Shown here: positions 51,201-63,064 of the stretch, piece by piece
Position numbering within the stretch: position 1 is the stretch's first letter
How the letters are laid out: every line of letters begins with the position of its first letter
NCBI GenBank assembly: GCA_021737645.1
Contig: JAIPDO010000013.1
Location: 1-64,000, forward strand
DNA length: 64,000 nucleotides
Direction: 5' to 3'
Origin: Desulfarculaceae bacterium
Lineage (GTDB): Bacteria; Desulfobacterota; Desulfarculia; Desulfarculales; Desulfarculaceae
Program-made: the position numbers and the translations under genes
The notes under the pieces: generated by a model
Told to the model about the DNA's origin: nothing
What the model saw: the letters and a program-made list of their open reading frames with translations, nothing else
Databases searched by the model: none

Positions 51201-52519
51201 GAACTCATCTCCTCGCCCAGGGCCGGTCCGGATGGGTGGGCCGAGCGCAGGTTTTTGGTGTTCTTGAAAAAGGTGCCGATCACCCACACCGCGAAGCCGC
51301 CGATCACCAGGAAGAACCCCCAGATGCCTATCTGGTCCAGCACCATGACCGTGGTCTTGCCCAGGCTGATGATCTCCATGTCGGCCAGCTTGCCCGGCAG
51401 GGCGAAGATGCGGTTCATGAACCCGGCCAAGACCGCCATGGCGTAGAAGCCGCGGATGGTGGTGCCTGGCACCACCTTGGTGACCATGGCCCCGATCTGG
51501 ATGCCCAGCAGCGAGCCGATGAGCATGCCCATGGCCAGGGTGTAGAAGATGAAGCCGTAGATGGCGTACTGGCTGATGGCCGCGTAACCGGCGGTGAACA
51601 CGATCTGGAAGATGTCGGTGCCCACGGTGGTCATGGAGCTGACCCCCAGGGTGTACACGAAGATGGGGAAGGTGAGGAATCCGCCGCCCACGCCCATGAT
51701 GCCCGCCGCCAGGCCCACGATAAAGCCGCTGACGATGAGGAACCAGGCGCTGATGGCCCGCCCGCCGGGCACCAGGCTTTGGTCGAAGCGCACCATGGGG
51801 CGCAGGTTCATGCCCTGGAGCTTTTGGGGCAGGCTGCCCAACTCCGCGCCCTCCACCTTGCCGCCGTGGGGCAGCTCGCAGGCGGCATCGTTCTTGCGGC
51901 ACTTCAGGAAGTCGCCCAGGGCGTAGAAGCCCAGGCCGCCCAGCATCACCGCGTAGATGGTGGTGATGAAGGCGTCGCTCAAGACCGGGTTGATCTCGTA
52001 GAGAACCCGGTTGATGAGCCCGCCGCAGGTGGCCCCGCCGATGGCCCCGATGAGGAAGGTAGCCGCCAGGGCCACGGACACGTTGCCCAGCTTGCGGTGG
52101 ATCACGCTGCCCATGATGGCTTTGGCGAAGATGTGGAACAAATCGGTGCCCACCGCCAGGATGCCCTTGATGCCCGCGCTCATCAGGGCGGGGGCGATGA
52201 TGAAGCCGCCGCCCGCGCCGATGCAGCCGGTGATGAGCCCGGCGCACAGGCCGATGAGGATGGAGGCGATGAAGATGCCGGTGGAGTAGAAGGCCGGGCT
52301 GTAGGCCTTTTTGCCGCCCAGCACTTCGGGCAGGGCGGAGCCGATCTGATCGGCGAAGGCGATGCCGCCCAGGATGGCGGGCACCAGCATCAATCCCAAA
52401 ATTATAAGCCGTTTTTTGTCGCCCAGGATGGTCCGGGCCGTGGCGATCTCCCACCTGGCGTGGGCCTGGGCGCCGGCCACCATGAACTGTCCCAGTCCTT
52501 TAAAGAAACTCATGGTCAT
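51197..52519 (-). CDS. TSUP (TauE/SafE) family anion transporter
   Basis: 440 aa; ATG 52519 or the better-spaced ATG 52513 (GGAAGG upstream). Repeated glycine-rich TSUP motifs in each half: GLCAGLITGCIGAGGGFIIA with PALMSAGIKGILAVGTDLF, and GLAAGIMGVGGGFLTFPIFV with LGVSSMTTVGTDIFQI. Members of the family export or import sulfite, sulfoacetate, sulfur species or other anions through the inner membrane. A long central loop (about 205-245) is cytoplasmic or outside. The surrounding kinases suggest that transport is tightly regulated; substrate is not readable but sulfur oxyanions are likely in this lineage. Confidence 0.9.
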   Translation of the reverse strand: MTMSFFKGLGQFMVAGAQAHARWEIATARTILGDKKRLIILGLMLVPAILGGIAFADQIGSALPEVLGGKKAYSPAFYSTGIFIASILIGLCAGLITGCIGAGGGFIIAPALMSAGIKGILAVGTDLFHIFAKAIMGSVIHRKLGNVSVALAATFLIGAIGGATCGGLINRVLYEINPVLSDAFITTIYAVMLGGLGFYALGDFLKCRKNDAACELPHGGKVEGAELGSLPQKLQGMNLRPMVRFDQSLVPGGRAISAWFLIVSGFIVGLAAGIMGVGGGFLTFPIFVYTLGVSSMTTVGTDIFQIVFTAGYAAISQYAIYGFIFYTLAMGMLIGSLLGIQIGAMVTKVVPGTTIRGFYAMAVLAGFMNRIFALPGKLADMEIISLGKTTVMVLDQIGIWGFFLVIGGFAVWVIGTFFKNTKNLRSAHPSGPALGEEMSS

Positions 52520-52544
52520 ATGCCTTCCGATGATTCGGTTCAGT

Positions 52545-52566
52545 TTAAGTTCCGGTTAAGCTCCGG
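52545..52566. repeat. Tandem 11-bp repeat upstream of the TSUP gene
   Basis: TTAAGTTCCGG (52545-52555) followed at once by TTAAGCTCCGG (52556-52566), in the 62-base gap between the receiver gene stop and the transporter start; a third partial unit (GGTTCAG) may precede. Possible operator or repeat slippage. Confidence 0.6.
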
Positions 52567-52581
52567 TTTCCCACTCGAGTA

Positions 52582-52962
52582 TCAGCGTTCTTGTGAGGCA
52601 TAGATGCGCGTGAGCAGGTCGCCCAGCTCACAGGGTTTGGTCAGATAGTCGAAAGCGCCCAGGGCCATGCCCTCGCGGGCCGCCTGCTCCGAGCCGTGGC
52701 CGGTGAGGATGATCACCGCCAGGTTGGGGTCCATCATCTTGAGGACCTTGAGCACCTCGATGCCGTCCATGTCCTCCATCTTCAGGTCCACCACCGCCAC
52801 GTCGAAGCTCTGCTCACGGGCTTGGCGCACGGCTTCGGTGCCTGAACTGACCGGAGTGACCTCCAGGTTGCGCTTGCTCATGCGCTTGTTTAGCACCTCC
52901 AAATAGCCCAGCTCGTCGTCGACCAACAGGACCTTGAGCCGCTCGGCGCCTTGGCCGCTCAT
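52582..52962 (-). CDS. Stand-alone response regulator receiver
   Basis: 126 aa receiver: LLVDDELGY, Asp in VAVVDLKMEDMDG, Thr in ILTGHGSEQ, Lys in YLTKPCEL. No output domain. Start ATG 52962 with AGGGAGTAGG. Thirty-one bases after the other receiver gene; the two are similar and likely arose by duplication. Confidence 0.95.
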   Translation of the reverse strand: MSGQGAERLKVLLVDDELGYLEVLNKRMSKRNLEVTPVSSGTEAVRQAREQSFDVAVVDLKMEDMDGIEVLKVLKMMDPNLAVIILTGHGSEQAAREGMALGAFDYLTKPCELGDLLTRIYASQER

Positions 52963-52992
52963 GACCTACTCCCTTCGCTCAAAACCCGCAGT

Positions 52993-53439
52993 CTACGACT
53001 CACGCCTGAGCGCGTGCACGCGCACCCGCGCGTCCAAAATCTTGGCTTCGTGGGCCCGCTTCTTGGCCACGGCCTCGCCCACCTTGGCCATCAGAAGGTC
53101 CATCTCGCAGGGCTTCATGAGGTAGTCGTAGGCCCCGCCTTTCATGCCCTCTATGGCGCTTTCCACCGTGGCGTGGCCGGTGAGCATGATCACCTCCACG
53201 TTGGGATGCCTGGCCTTGATGGCGGCCAGGGTCTCCAGGCCGTCCATGCCCGGCATCTTCACGTCTAGGATCACCACGTCGATGCGGCTGGGCCCGCCGC
53301 CGTGCAGCTTTTCCAGGGCCTGTTGGCCGCTGAAAGCCTTCTCCACGGTCAAATCCCGTTTGGCCAGACGCTTGGCCATGGTCTCCACAAAGGGGACTTC
53401 ATCGTCCACCAGGAGCACCGAGGGGTTGACTAAAACCAT
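52993..53439 (-). CDS. Stand-alone response regulator receiver
   Basis: 148 aa from ATG 53439, chosen for GGAGG seven bases upstream. LLVDDEVPF, Asp in VVILDVKMPGMDG, Thr in MLTGHATVE, Lys in YLMKPCEMDL, then a helical tail (AKKRAHEAKILDARV) with no DNA-binding motif. Thirty bases downstream of the histidine kinase gene and hence probably its direct partner. Confidence 0.95.
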   Translation of the reverse strand: MVLVNPSVLLVDDEVPFVETMAKRLAKRDLTVEKAFSGQQALEKLHGGGPSRIDVVILDVKMPGMDGLETLAAIKARHPNVEVIMLTGHATVESAIEGMKGGAYDYLMKPCEMDLLMAKVGEAVAKKRAHEAKILDARVRVHALRRES

Positions 53440-53469
53440 TTTTCTTCCTCCCAATGACAGCCTTTTGTT

Positions 53470-55197
53470 CTAAGCTTGCCCGGCTCGGGGCGCGCCCGTG
53501 GTGGCCGGATTTGAATCTTGGCGGGCAGGCAGGATCACGGTGAAGGTGGAGCCTTTGCCCTTGGCGCTGGTCACGGTTATCTCCCCGCCGAGCTTGTTGA
53601 TGATGCCGTAGCAGATGGACAGGCCCAGGCCGGTCCCCTGCCCCACCGGCTTGGTGGTGTAGAAGGGGTCGAAGATGCGGGCCAGGTTGGCGTCGGCGAT
53701 GCCGATGCCGGTGTCGGATACGCTCATGCGCACCGCGCCGTTTTCCAGGCTGGTGGTCACCTTGACCGTGCCGCCCTCGCTGCTTATGGCGTCCACCGCG
53801 TTGTTCACCAGGTTTAAGAGAACCTGCTGCAACTCGCTGGGGCTGGCCGCCACCCGGGGCAAATCCTTGTCCAGGGCGGTGGTGAGCTTCACCCCGGCGT
53901 AGCGCGACTTCTGCCCCACCAGGCCCAGCACCTCGCCCACCAGGCCGTTGATGTCCACCGGCTTGATGGTGGGGTCGGTCTTGCGGGCGAAGGAGAGTAG
54001 CTTGTGGGTGATCTGCTTGCAGCGCTCGCCCTGCTCCTGGATCTGCTGCACCGCCCGCTGAATCTCGCTGAGGGTCTCCTCGCTCATCGGGCCCTCGTCG
54101 CTCATCAGGTCCTCGATCCAGCCCGCCTCCTCCACCATGATGGCCACCGGGTTGTTGATCTCGTGGGCGATGCCCGCGGCCAGCTCGCCGATGGAGGCCA
54201 AGCGGCCCGCTTCGATCATCTTTTCGTTCATGGATTCCTTTTGTTCGTCGGCCTCGGCGATGCGCCGCACCAGGCGCCGCGCCAGGATGAGGGTGGCCAC
54301 CACGATGAGCAGGCCGCCGATCACGAAGATGGCGATGGCCGCCCGCTGGGCCTGCACCAGGTGCACGAAGGCGTCGGACACCTCCTGCTGGGCGCAGATG
54401 ATCCACTGGCCCTTTTTTAGCGGCGCGGCGGCGTAGATCATGGCCTGTCCCAGGGAGTCGGGCCGCTCCACGATGGTGACCCTGCCCGGGTCCAGGGGCT
54501 CCTGCAATAGTTGCCGCCAAGCCCCGGAGGCCAGGATCACCTCCTGGCGGGGCTTGGTCTGGAACTCGCTCTGGCGGTTCAGGATGAAGGCGAAGCCGGT
54601 TTCACCGATGCGGATGTTTTCCACCAGGGCGTTGAAGGACTCGAAGTCGATGGTGGCCTTTAAGAGCCAGTCGCGGCCCTGATAGCGTTTCTTGGCCGCC
54701 ACGATGAAGTGGGGGCTGCCTCTTAGGCCCGCGAAAACGTTGGAGACGAAGTGCTCGCTCTTAGATGCCTGCCTGAACCACTGGGCGGTGGAGTAGTTGG
54801 CCCCGGCCAAGTTGTAAGGCCCGGCGTAGGCCACCTGGGCCCCCTTGGCATCCACCAGGCCCAGGTCCACGTAGACCCCGTTGTATTCCTCGCGCAGCAG
54901 GCCCAGCTTGGCCTTTAAGAAGGCCGGGTCCTGAAGCTCGGGCACGGTGTAAGAGCGGGCCAGAACCCGGATGTCGGCCAGGCGGTCGATCAAAAAGGCG
55001 TCGATGGTGCGGCGGTGCTTGTTGAGCAACACCTCCAGGTTTTCTTCCACCTTGGTCTGGTAGGCCTGTTTGAACTGATGGAGGATGATGGCGCCCGTCA
55101 GGAACAGGGGCAGCAGGGATATGACCACCACGAACAGCACCAGGTTGCGGGTCAGGGTGCGGTAGTAGGCGGCTGGTCTTATGCGGGCGGTTTGCAT
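53470..55197 (-). CDS. Membrane sensor histidine kinase with extracytoplasmic Cache domain
   Basis: 575 aa. TM1 (LVLFVVVISLLPLFLTGAII), dCache-type sensor about 45-290 (NKHRRTIDAFLIDRLADIRV; YVDLGLVDAKGAQVAYAGPY), TM2 (AAIAIFVIGGLLIVVATLIL), HisKA His345 in GELAAGIAHEINNPVAIM, then N-box LLNLVNNAVDAIS, DTGIGIAD, GTGLGLSICYG. It senses a small ligand outside the inner membrane and should phosphorylate the receivers encoded downstream. Starts at ATG 55197. Confidence 0.95.
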   Translation of the reverse strand: MQTARIRPAAYYRTLTRNLVLFVVVISLLPLFLTGAIILHQFKQAYQTKVEENLEVLLNKHRRTIDAFLIDRLADIRVLARSYTVPELQDPAFLKAKLGLLREEYNGVYVDLGLVDAKGAQVAYAGPYNLAGANYSTAQWFRQASKSEHFVSNVFAGLRGSPHFIVAAKKRYQGRDWLLKATIDFESFNALVENIRIGETGFAFILNRQSEFQTKPRQEVILASGAWRQLLQEPLDPGRVTIVERPDSLGQAMIYAAAPLKKGQWIICAQQEVSDAFVHLVQAQRAAIAIFVIGGLLIVVATLILARRLVRRIAEADEQKESMNEKMIEAGRLASIGELAAGIAHEINNPVAIMVEEAGWIEDLMSDEGPMSEETLSEIQRAVQQIQEQGERCKQITHKLLSFARKTDPTIKPVDINGLVGEVLGLVGQKSRYAGVKLTTALDKDLPRVAASPSELQQVLLNLVNNAVDAISSEGGTVKVTTSLENGAVRMSVSDTGIGIADANLARIFDPFYTTKPVGQGTGLGLSICYGIINKLGGEITVTSAKGKGSTFTVILPARQDSNPATTGAPRAGQA

Positions 55198-55435
55198 GGC
55201 TTACTTCCCGTTCAGGTTGCTGCCCCCTTAATGGCAATTGATGTGCCAAAATTCACCAGCGTTTCGCAATTTTAAGCTTTGTTGGGTTTTGATATAAAAA
55301 ATAGTTAGTTGCGCCGGGGCCTTTGGACGAGGCTCTGCCGCGCCCAGGCCGGGCGGCCCGGCGGGGGGGGCTTTTAACTGTCGGAAAATTTTACAGGCTG
55401 TAAAGAGATACGACGGATGGGAGATTAAAAGAGGT

Positions 55436-56842
<1,407 letters not shown>

Positions 56843-56956
56843 GACGGCCTCCCAAATTAGGTGCAATCATACTATGAGGAATCGCGAGCGAAATATCCAG
56901 TGAAAAAATTCACATTGGGCGGGGTGCGAAATTGCCCTATGCCGCACCGGGGAAGG

Positions 56957-58903
56957 CTAAAATTTGTCCGGCAAAATGGCTTGCAGCTTGCGGCGCAATT
57001 CCGAAGGGGTGAAGGGCTTTTGGATAAACCCGGCCAGCCCCTTGCCGGTGAAGCGGTTGGTGGACTCCTGCTCGTTGTAGCCGCTGGTGAGTAGCACCTT
57101 GACCGTGGGCTTGAGACGGCGCATCTGGTGGAAGGTCTCCTCGCCGGACATGCGGGGCATGGTCATGTCCAACAGCACCAAGTCCACTCTTTCCAGGTGT
57201 TGGCGGAACAAATTCAGGCCGTCCACCCCGTCCTTGGCGGTGAGCACCCGGCAGCCCATCTTTTCCAGGGACAGGCGGGTGACCCCGCGCACCATTTCGT
57301 CATCGTCCACCAGCAACACGTGGATGATCTTGGCCGGCTGCCCTTGTTCGGGCGAGGCCTCGTCATCCCTCTGGGCCGGCTTTTGGCTGGCGGGCAAAAG
57401 CACCTTGATGGCGGTGCCCTTGCCGAGCTCGCTATAGACTTTTATGGTGCCCTGGTGGCCCCGGATTATGCCCAGCACCGCGGCCAGGCCCAGGCCGCGC
57501 CCGGTGAACTTGGTGGTGTAGAAGGGGTCGAAAATGCGCTCCTGGGTGGCCCGGTCCATGCCCACCCCGGTGTCGGACACCTCCAGGTGCACGTAGGTGC
57601 CGGTGGGCAGCTCCTCGTCCACGTGGGTGGAGGCCAGGTAGTTGCGGTCCACCTGGGTTACCCCGGTGCAGATGGTTATGGTGCCGTTCATGTCTTCCAG
57701 GGCATCGGAGGCGTTGGTGATCAGGTTCATGATCACCTGGCGCATCTGGGTGACATCCACCTGCACCGAGGGCAGGTCTTCCTCCATGTTCAGGCGAACC
57801 TGCGCCTGCTTGGAAATCACCGTGTTTAAAAGGCTGCGCAGCTCGGTGACCAGGCTGGAGATGTTGATCGCCTTGACCACGAAACGGCCCCGCCCGGAAT
57901 AGGCCAAAAGCTGGTTGGTGAGATCGGCCAGCCGTCTGGCCGCGGTTTCGATGTGCTCGAAATACATCATCACCGGCGAATCCGGAGACAGGTCCATGCG
58001 GGCCAGCTCGGCGTTGCCCAGGATGCCCATGAGCATGTTGTTGAAGTCGTGGGCGATGCCCCCGGCCAACACCCCCAGGCTTTCCAGCTTTTGCACCTGG
58101 AGCAGTTGCTGCTCGATCTTTAGGCGCTCGGCCTCGGCCTGCTTCATGGCGCTGATGTCCTGGCTCACCGACACCAGGCACTGGCGGCCGTCGATCTCCA
58201 GGAGCTCGCCGGAATACAGAGTGGGTATCTCCCGGCCTTCCTTGGTGTGGCGCACCGCCTCCAGGTTGCTCACCGAGCCTTTTGCCTTTATCAGCTCCAC
58301 CACCCTTTGGCGCTCGGCCGCCGTGGCCCAGATGCCCAGATCCACACTGCCCCGGCCCAGAACCTCCTCACGGGTGTAGCCCACCGCGTTTAAAAAGGCG
58401 TCGTTGACCTCCAGGTAGGCTCCGTCTTCCAGGGAGCTGATTACCACCCACACCGGGCTGTGCTTGAAGACCTTGGAAAATTTTTCCTCGCTGGCCTTGA
58501 GCGCCTGCTGGGAGCGCCAACGCTCCAGGCCGTAGCGCACCGCCTTGCCCAGGCTGAGGGGACTCATCTCGTTTTTGGTGATGTAGTCCTGGGCCCCCTC
58601 GCGCAGGCTGGCCAGGGCCACCTCGCGGTCGCCCAACCCGGTCAGGATGATGATGGGCGTGCCCGGGGCGGCCTCGGTAAGCCGGTGGAAAGTGGCGATG
58701 CCCTGGCTGTCGGGCAGGCCCAGATCGGACATTATCAGATCGAAGCGCTCTTGGCTCAAAAGCTCCAGGGCCATGGCCAGGGTGTCGCCCCGCGCCAGTT
58801 CGCAGGCCAGATCCGGAGATTCGTGAAGGTATTCCTCCACCAGGCGGGCATCGCCGGGGTTGTCTTCAACCAGGAGTACGCGGCAAGAATTTTCGTTCAT
58901 CAT
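56957..58903 (-). CDS. Soluble hybrid histidine kinase REC-PAS-HK-REC
   Basis: 648 aa. N-terminal receiver ([11 protein letters not shown], Asp60 in LIMSDLGLPDSQG), PAS about 135-255, HisKA His285 in GVLAGGIAHDFNNMLMGILG, HATPase DTGVGMDRA and GRGLGLAAVLGI, C-terminal receiver (LLVDDDEMVRG, LVLLDMTMPRMSG, Lys in FIQKPFTPSE). No membrane segment. The order receiver-kinase-receiver allows phosphorelay both into and out of the protein. ATG 58903 or 58900. Confidence 0.95.
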   Translation of the reverse strand: MMNENSCRVLLVEDNPGDARLVEEYLHESPDLACELARGDTLAMALELLSQERFDLIMSDLGLPDSQGIATFHRLTEAAPGTPIIILTGLGDREVALASLREGAQDYITKNEMSPLSLGKAVRYGLERWRSQQALKASEEKFSKVFKHSPVWVVISSLEDGAYLEVNDAFLNAVGYTREEVLGRGSVDLGIWATAAERQRVVELIKAKGSVSNLEAVRHTKEGREIPTLYSGELLEIDGRQCLVSVSQDISAMKQAEAERLKIEQQLLQVQKLESLGVLAGGIAHDFNNMLMGILGNAELARMDLSPDSPVMMYFEHIETAARRLADLTNQLLAYSGRGRFVVKAINISSLVTELRSLLNTVISKQAQVRLNMEEDLPSVQVDVTQMRQVIMNLITNASDALEDMNGTITICTGVTQVDRNYLASTHVDEELPTGTYVHLEVSDTGVGMDRATQERIFDPFYTTKFTGRGLGLAAVLGIIRGHQGTIKVYSELGKGTAIKVLLPASQKPAQRDDEASPEQGQPAKIIHVLLVDDDEMVRGVTRLSLEKMGCRVLTAKDGVDGLNLFRQHLERVDLVLLDMTMPRMSGEETFHQMRRLKPTVKVLLTSGYNEQESTNRFTGKGLAGFIQKPFTPSELRRKLQAILPDKF

Positions 58904-58924
58904 ACAACTTCTATCTGGGAGGGA

Positions 58925-59374
58925 CTATTGTGCGTTGGGCAGCTTGACGATGGTCAGCCAGAAATTTTCCACCTGTTGCACCACCTCCAAAAAGCGTTCC
59001 AGGTCCAGGGGCTTGGTGATGTAGCAGTTGGCGTGGAGATCGTAGGTCTTCAGGATGTCCTCCTCGGCCTGGCTGACGGTGAGCACCACCACCGGGATGC
59101 GCTTGAGGTCCGGGTCGTCCTTGATCTCCGCCAAGACCTCCCGCCCGTCTTTGCGGGGCAGGTTCAGGTCCAGCAAAATGACGTCCGGGCGGGGCGCGTC
59201 GGCGTAGGGGCCCTCCCGGTGCAAAAACTCCAGGGCCTTCACTCCGTCGTCCACCCAGTGCAGGCTGTTGGCCACCTTGTTTTCCTTGAGCGCCTCTTGG
59301 GCCAGGCGGGCGTCGCCGGGGTTGTCTTCCACCAGCAAGATGTTGACCGGTTTTTCCATTGATAAGTCCTGCAT
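58925..59374 (-). CDS. Rcp1-like stand-alone response regulator
   Basis: 149 aa from ATG 59374 (GGGAGG six bases upstream). Phytochrome-partner-type receiver: [38 protein letters not shown], Thr in [12 protein letters not shown], Lys in [11 protein letters not shown]. No output domain. Eleven bases after the kinase gene at 59386 and translated with it; probably receives phosphate from that kinase. Confidence 0.95.
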   Translation of the reverse strand: MQDLSMEKPVNILLVEDNPGDARLAQEALKENKVANSLHWVDDGVKALEFLHREGPYADAPRPDVILLDLNLPRKDGREVLAEIKDDPDLKRIPVVVLTVSQAEEDILKTYDLHANCYITKPLDLERFLEVVQQVENFWLTIVKLPNAQ

Positions 59375-59385
59375 GAATGCCTCCC

Positions 59386-62007
59386 TCACTCTTGGGGGAT
59401 GGTGAAGTAGAAAGTGGAGCCTTGGCCGGGGGACGATTCCACCCAGATGCGCCCGCCGTGCCGCTCCACGATTTTTTTGACCAGGGCCAGGCCGATGCCG
59501 GTGCCGCCGTATTCGGTTTTGCTGTGCAGGCGCTGGTAGATAATGAAAATGCGCTCGAAGTATTGCTCTTCGATGCCCACCCCGTTGTCGCTCACCGAGA
59601 AAAGCCATTGGCCGTCCGCCGCCTGGGCGCCGATGCGCACCACCGGCGGCTGGGGGCCGTGGAACTTTATGGCGTTTTGCACCAGGTTCTGGAACACCTG
59701 GACCAGTTGCCCCTGGTCGGCCAGGATCTGGGGCATTTCGCCCTTTTCCACCTTGGTCCCGGTTTCGCCGATGATCACCTGGAGGTTGCTCAGGGCCAGC
59801 TCCAGCACCCGCCCGCTGTCGGTGGGCTCCAGAGGCTGGCCCTTGGTGGTCACCCGGGAAAAGGCCAGCAGGTCCTGGATGAGCATGCGCATGCGCTCGG
59901 CTCCGTCCACCGCGAAGCCTATGAACTCCTTGGCATCCTGGTCCAGCTTGTCGCCGTAGCGGCGGTTAAGTAGCTGCACGTAGGAACTGACCATGCGCAG
60001 GGGCTCCTGCAGGTCGTGGCTGGCCACATAGGCGAACTGTTGCAGCTCGATGTTGGAACGCTCCAGCTGCTGGGCCTTCTCCTCCAAGTCCCTCTCCATC
60101 TGCTGGCGCTCCAGGAGCAGCCAATAGCCGGTGGCGAAGGAATCCACCATGAGCTCGTCGTCCTCATCGAAGCCGCCGGGTTTGTTGGCCAGGCAGACCA
60201 GGCTGACCACCTCGCCTTCGCGGACGATGGGCGAAGCCATGAAGTTTCTTATCGCCAGGTGCCCCTGGGGCAGCCCCTTGTGTAGAGCGCCGCCATCGGC
60301 GTAATTGTTTTCGATGAAGGACTCCTGGCGGCGGATGGCCTCGGCCCAGAGCCCGGCATCGGCCAGGGGGAAGTGGGCCGAGTCCTGCCGGGTGCGGCAG
60401 TCGCCGTGCACCCCCCGGCTGTACTCCTCCAGCACCAGCCGCTGGCGGTCTTGCTCCACCCGCCCCAAAAAGGCGTGGCGGGAGCCGGTGATGGCCAACA
60501 GGGTGGCCAGCGCCTTCTCGCTGATTTTGGCCTGGGGCTCATCCAGGTGCTCGTAAAGCTCCCACAGGGCCTCCAGGCGGGTGAGCAGGCGCTCGCGTTT
60601 GTCTTCGGCCTGCCTGCGCTTGGTGGTGTCCCTGAGGATGGCCATCAGGCGCTTTTGGTCCTGCATGCTCACGACCGTGGTGTTTATCTCGCTGAAAAAC
60701 ACCTGGCCGTTTTTGCGCTGGTCCCGGCACTCGCGTTGCACGCCTTGGCCCTGGGCGGCGGCTTGCAACATCTCGCCCAACAGCTCGGGTTGGTCCACCC
60801 CCACCAGGCCCTCCAGGGTGCGGCCCTGCATCTGATCGGCCGAGTAGCCGTAGCGCTCGAGGAAAGCGTGGTTGCAATCCAGCACTTGGCCGTCAAGGTC
60901 CAGCAGTACCAGGCCGTCCGCCAGGTTTTCGTAGATGGCCCTATAGGCTTGGGAGCTTTCCCGGCCGGTGCGCTCGGCCAGCTGGCGGGCCTTCATCTCC
61001 TGTTGCAGCTCGTCCAGGGAGACGGTGGTGGCGGCCAAGACCTTGGCCCGGCGGATCAGCGCCACGAAGACCAGGGCTATAAGGACGATGCCCAGCAAGG
61101 AAAAGGCCAGGCGGGCCCAGTTGTCCCGCCAATAGCCCTGCCCCACCTCGCTGAGCGAGGTGGTGACCACCACGGCCAGGGGCAGCGAGCCCAGGCGCTC
61201 AAAAGCCACCAGGTGCTCCCCCCGCTTGGGCAGGGGCCGGCTGATGTAGGTGCCCCAGGTTATCTGGTCGTGCAGCCACTGCTTGACCCGGGCGTGGCTT
61301 ATGGTGGCACCTGGCTTCCAGTCCCTGGCCGGGGCCTGGGTCAGGATAACCCCCTCCAGGGTGATGAGTTCGGCGCGGCCCCGCCTGCCCAGGCGCAGCG
61401 ATTCGGCGAAATCGTCCAGGTAGGGGGGGGTGACGGCGCCGGCCACCACTCCCCGCAGCTTGCCGCCGGGTCCGGCCAGGGCCACCGCCATGGAAAAGTA
61501 GGGCCTGCCGGTGGTGCCGCTGCGGCGCGGGTTGCCCACATGGTAACCCTTGCCCTGGGCGATGGTCCGGCGGAAGTATCCCCGGCTGGAGATGTCGATG
61601 GCCGGGGCCGGGAATCTATCGCTGATGAGACGCACTTGGCCGGTGAGATCGGCCAGCCAGATGGCCTGTATTTGGGGCGAGGAGGCGGCCACGGCCCGCA
61701 ACTGGTCGCAGAGTTTGCGGGAGCCGGCGATCTGGGCCCAGCTCACGTCTTTGGCCAGAGCGGCCGCGCGGTACAAGACCTGCTCCGCCCCCTCCATGGT
61801 GCGTAGCATGTGCTCGGCCAAGGCGTTGGCCGAGTTGGCCGTGCCTTGCTCGGCCGTGGCCAGGCGGTCCTGGTAGCCCAGGTAGGTCATCCAGCCCAAG
61901 GCAAACAGCAGCACGGCCACCACGAAGGTCATGGCCAGCCACAGGGCCCGGGGGGTGCGCATGGAAAAGGCTCTGCCGGAACGGCCGGCCGATTTTAGGG
62001 GATTCAT
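59386..62007 (-). CDS. Membrane histidine kinase with Cache, PAS and GAF domains
   Basis: 873 aa. TM1 ([20 protein letters not shown]), Cache-type sensor to about 290, TM2 ([19 protein letters not shown]), PAS about 350-465 ([20 protein letters not shown]), GAF about 500-630 ([20 protein letters not shown]), HisKA His664 in [14 protein letters not shown] (the phytochrome-like type with DLxEP), HATPase [31 protein letters not shown]. Starts at ATG 62007. First gene of the block; the plus-strand gene at 62300 is transcribed away from it. Confidence 0.94.
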   Translation of the reverse strand: MNPLKSAGRSGRAFSMRTPRALWLAMTFVVAVLLFALGWMTYLGYQDRLATAEQGTANSANALAEHMLRTMEGAEQVLYRAAALAKDVSWAQIAGSRKLCDQLRAVAASSPQIQAIWLADLTGQVRLISDRFPAPAIDISSRGYFRRTIAQGKGYHVGNPRRSGTTGRPYFSMAVALAGPGGKLRGVVAGAVTPPYLDDFAESLRLGRRGRAELITLEGVILTQAPARDWKPGATISHARVKQWLHDQITWGTYISRPLPKRGEHLVAFERLGSLPLAVVVTTSLSEVGQGYWRDNWARLAFSLLGIVLIALVFVALIRRAKVLAATTVSLDELQQEMKARQLAERTGRESSQAYRAIYENLADGLVLLDLDGQVLDCNHAFLERYGYSADQMQGRTLEGLVGVDQPELLGEMLQAAAQGQGVQRECRDQRKNGQVFFSEINTTVVSMQDQKRLMAILRDTTKRRQAEDKRERLLTRLEALWELYEHLDEPQAKISEKALATLLAITGSRHAFLGRVEQDRQRLVLEEYSRGVHGDCRTRQDSAHFPLADAGLWAEAIRRQESFIENNYADGGALHKGLPQGHLAIRNFMASPIVREGEVVSLVCLANKPGGFDEDDELMVDSFATGYWLLLERQQMERDLEEKAQQLERSNIELQQFAYVASHDLQEPLRMVSSYVQLLNRRYGDKLDQDAKEFIGFAVDGAERMRMLIQDLLAFSRVTTKGQPLEPTDSGRVLELALSNLQVIIGETGTKVEKGEMPQILADQGQLVQVFQNLVQNAIKFHGPQPPVVRIGAQAADGQWLFSVSDNGVGIEEQYFERIFIIYQRLHSKTEYGGTGIGLALVKKIVERHGGRIWVESSPGQGSTFYFTIPQE

Positions 62008-62299
62008 TTAGGTTTTTCTCGCAAGCGTGCAATATTTCAAAAATGAAACATTTAAAAGTTATTGCAAGCCGCTTGGGCAGGGGAACGGCGTGTCAAACTC
62101 AAGGAGAACTGGTCCGTGACGGTAGCATAATCAAGTTTGGATTTAAAAGCTAAAGTTAGGGTGATCAAATGAATTTAATGGGAGATGGGCGGCAGGCCGC
62201 GGAAATTGCGTTACGCCCGCCCGTGCCGGCGCTAGCGTCTGGACAAGCCGGGCGTGCCGGTCTACCATAATTCGTGTCCCAGGTTTAAAAGGAGTGCCG

Positions 62300-63013
62300 G
62301 TGAAGATAGATTTGGGCCAGGCCCTGGACAATTTGCAGCAAATGCGGGCGGAAGGCACCGGCGAATCGGTGGCCAACGCCTTGTTTACGGTGGCCCTGGC
62401 CCAGATGCAAAAGGGCCGGGCCGCTCCCGCCAAGCAGGCCTTGGACGAAGCCCTGGAGCTTTGCCGCGAGTTGGGCAATCTTTCGGGGCAGGGGCATGTG
62501 CTGCTGCGCCTGGCCGAGCTGGCCAACCAGGCCGCCGACGCCGCGGCGGCCCTGGAGCTTTTGAACCAGGCCCTGGCCTGTTTCGTCCAGGCCGGGGACG
62601 CACCCGGCCGCGCCGCCGCCCTGGAGCGACGGGCCAAATTGCAGCAGGAAACCGGCGACTTGGCCGGGTCGGCAGCTTCCCTGGAGGAGGCCCTGGCCCT
62701 GGCCCAGGAGGCGGGCGACGAGCTCAGCCAGATGCTCCTGAACCAGTATCTGGGCCCCCTGTACCGGGGTTTGGGCCAAAACGACAAGGCCCTGGCCGCC
62801 TACCGCCGCCTGGGGGCCTTGAGCCAGAATAACAACGAACCCCAGCGCGAGGCCTTGGCCCTGGTGGGGGTGGGCACCCTGTTGGCCGGAGAGGGTCAGG
62901 CCGATGAGGCCGAGCGGGCCTTCAAGAGCGCCGAGGAGGTGTTCCGGCGCCTGGGCCAGCCCAAGCAGGCCGAGGTGGTGGCCGGCGAGCGCCGGCGCCT
63001 AATCGGCCGGTGA
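62300..63013 (+). CDS. TPR-rich cytoplasmic protein
   Basis: 237 aa from GTG 62300; AAAAGGAG lies five bases upstream, whereas the GTG at 62294 overlaps that site. Six or so helical repeats with TPR spacing (ALFTVALAQMQKGRAAPAKQ, LAELANQAADAAAALELLNQ, NQYLGPLYRGLGQNDKALAA). No signal peptide. Possibly a scaffold; no partner evident. Upstream 62008-62293 contains no other gene. Confidence 0.82.
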   Translation: MKIDLGQALDNLQQMRAEGTGESVANALFTVALAQMQKGRAAPAKQALDEALELCRELGNLSGQGHVLLRLAELANQAADAAAALELLNQALACFVQAGDAPGRAAALERRAKLQQETGDLAGSAASLEEALALAQEAGDELSQMLLNQYLGPLYRGLGQNDKALAAYRRLGALSQNNNEPQREALALVGVGTLLAGEGQADEAERAFKSAEEVFRRLGQPKQAEVVAGERRRLIGR

Positions 63014-63064
63014 CGTTTCAAACTCTTAGAAAAATGCCGGTTTGCGGCCGGCAGGGGTGTGTTT

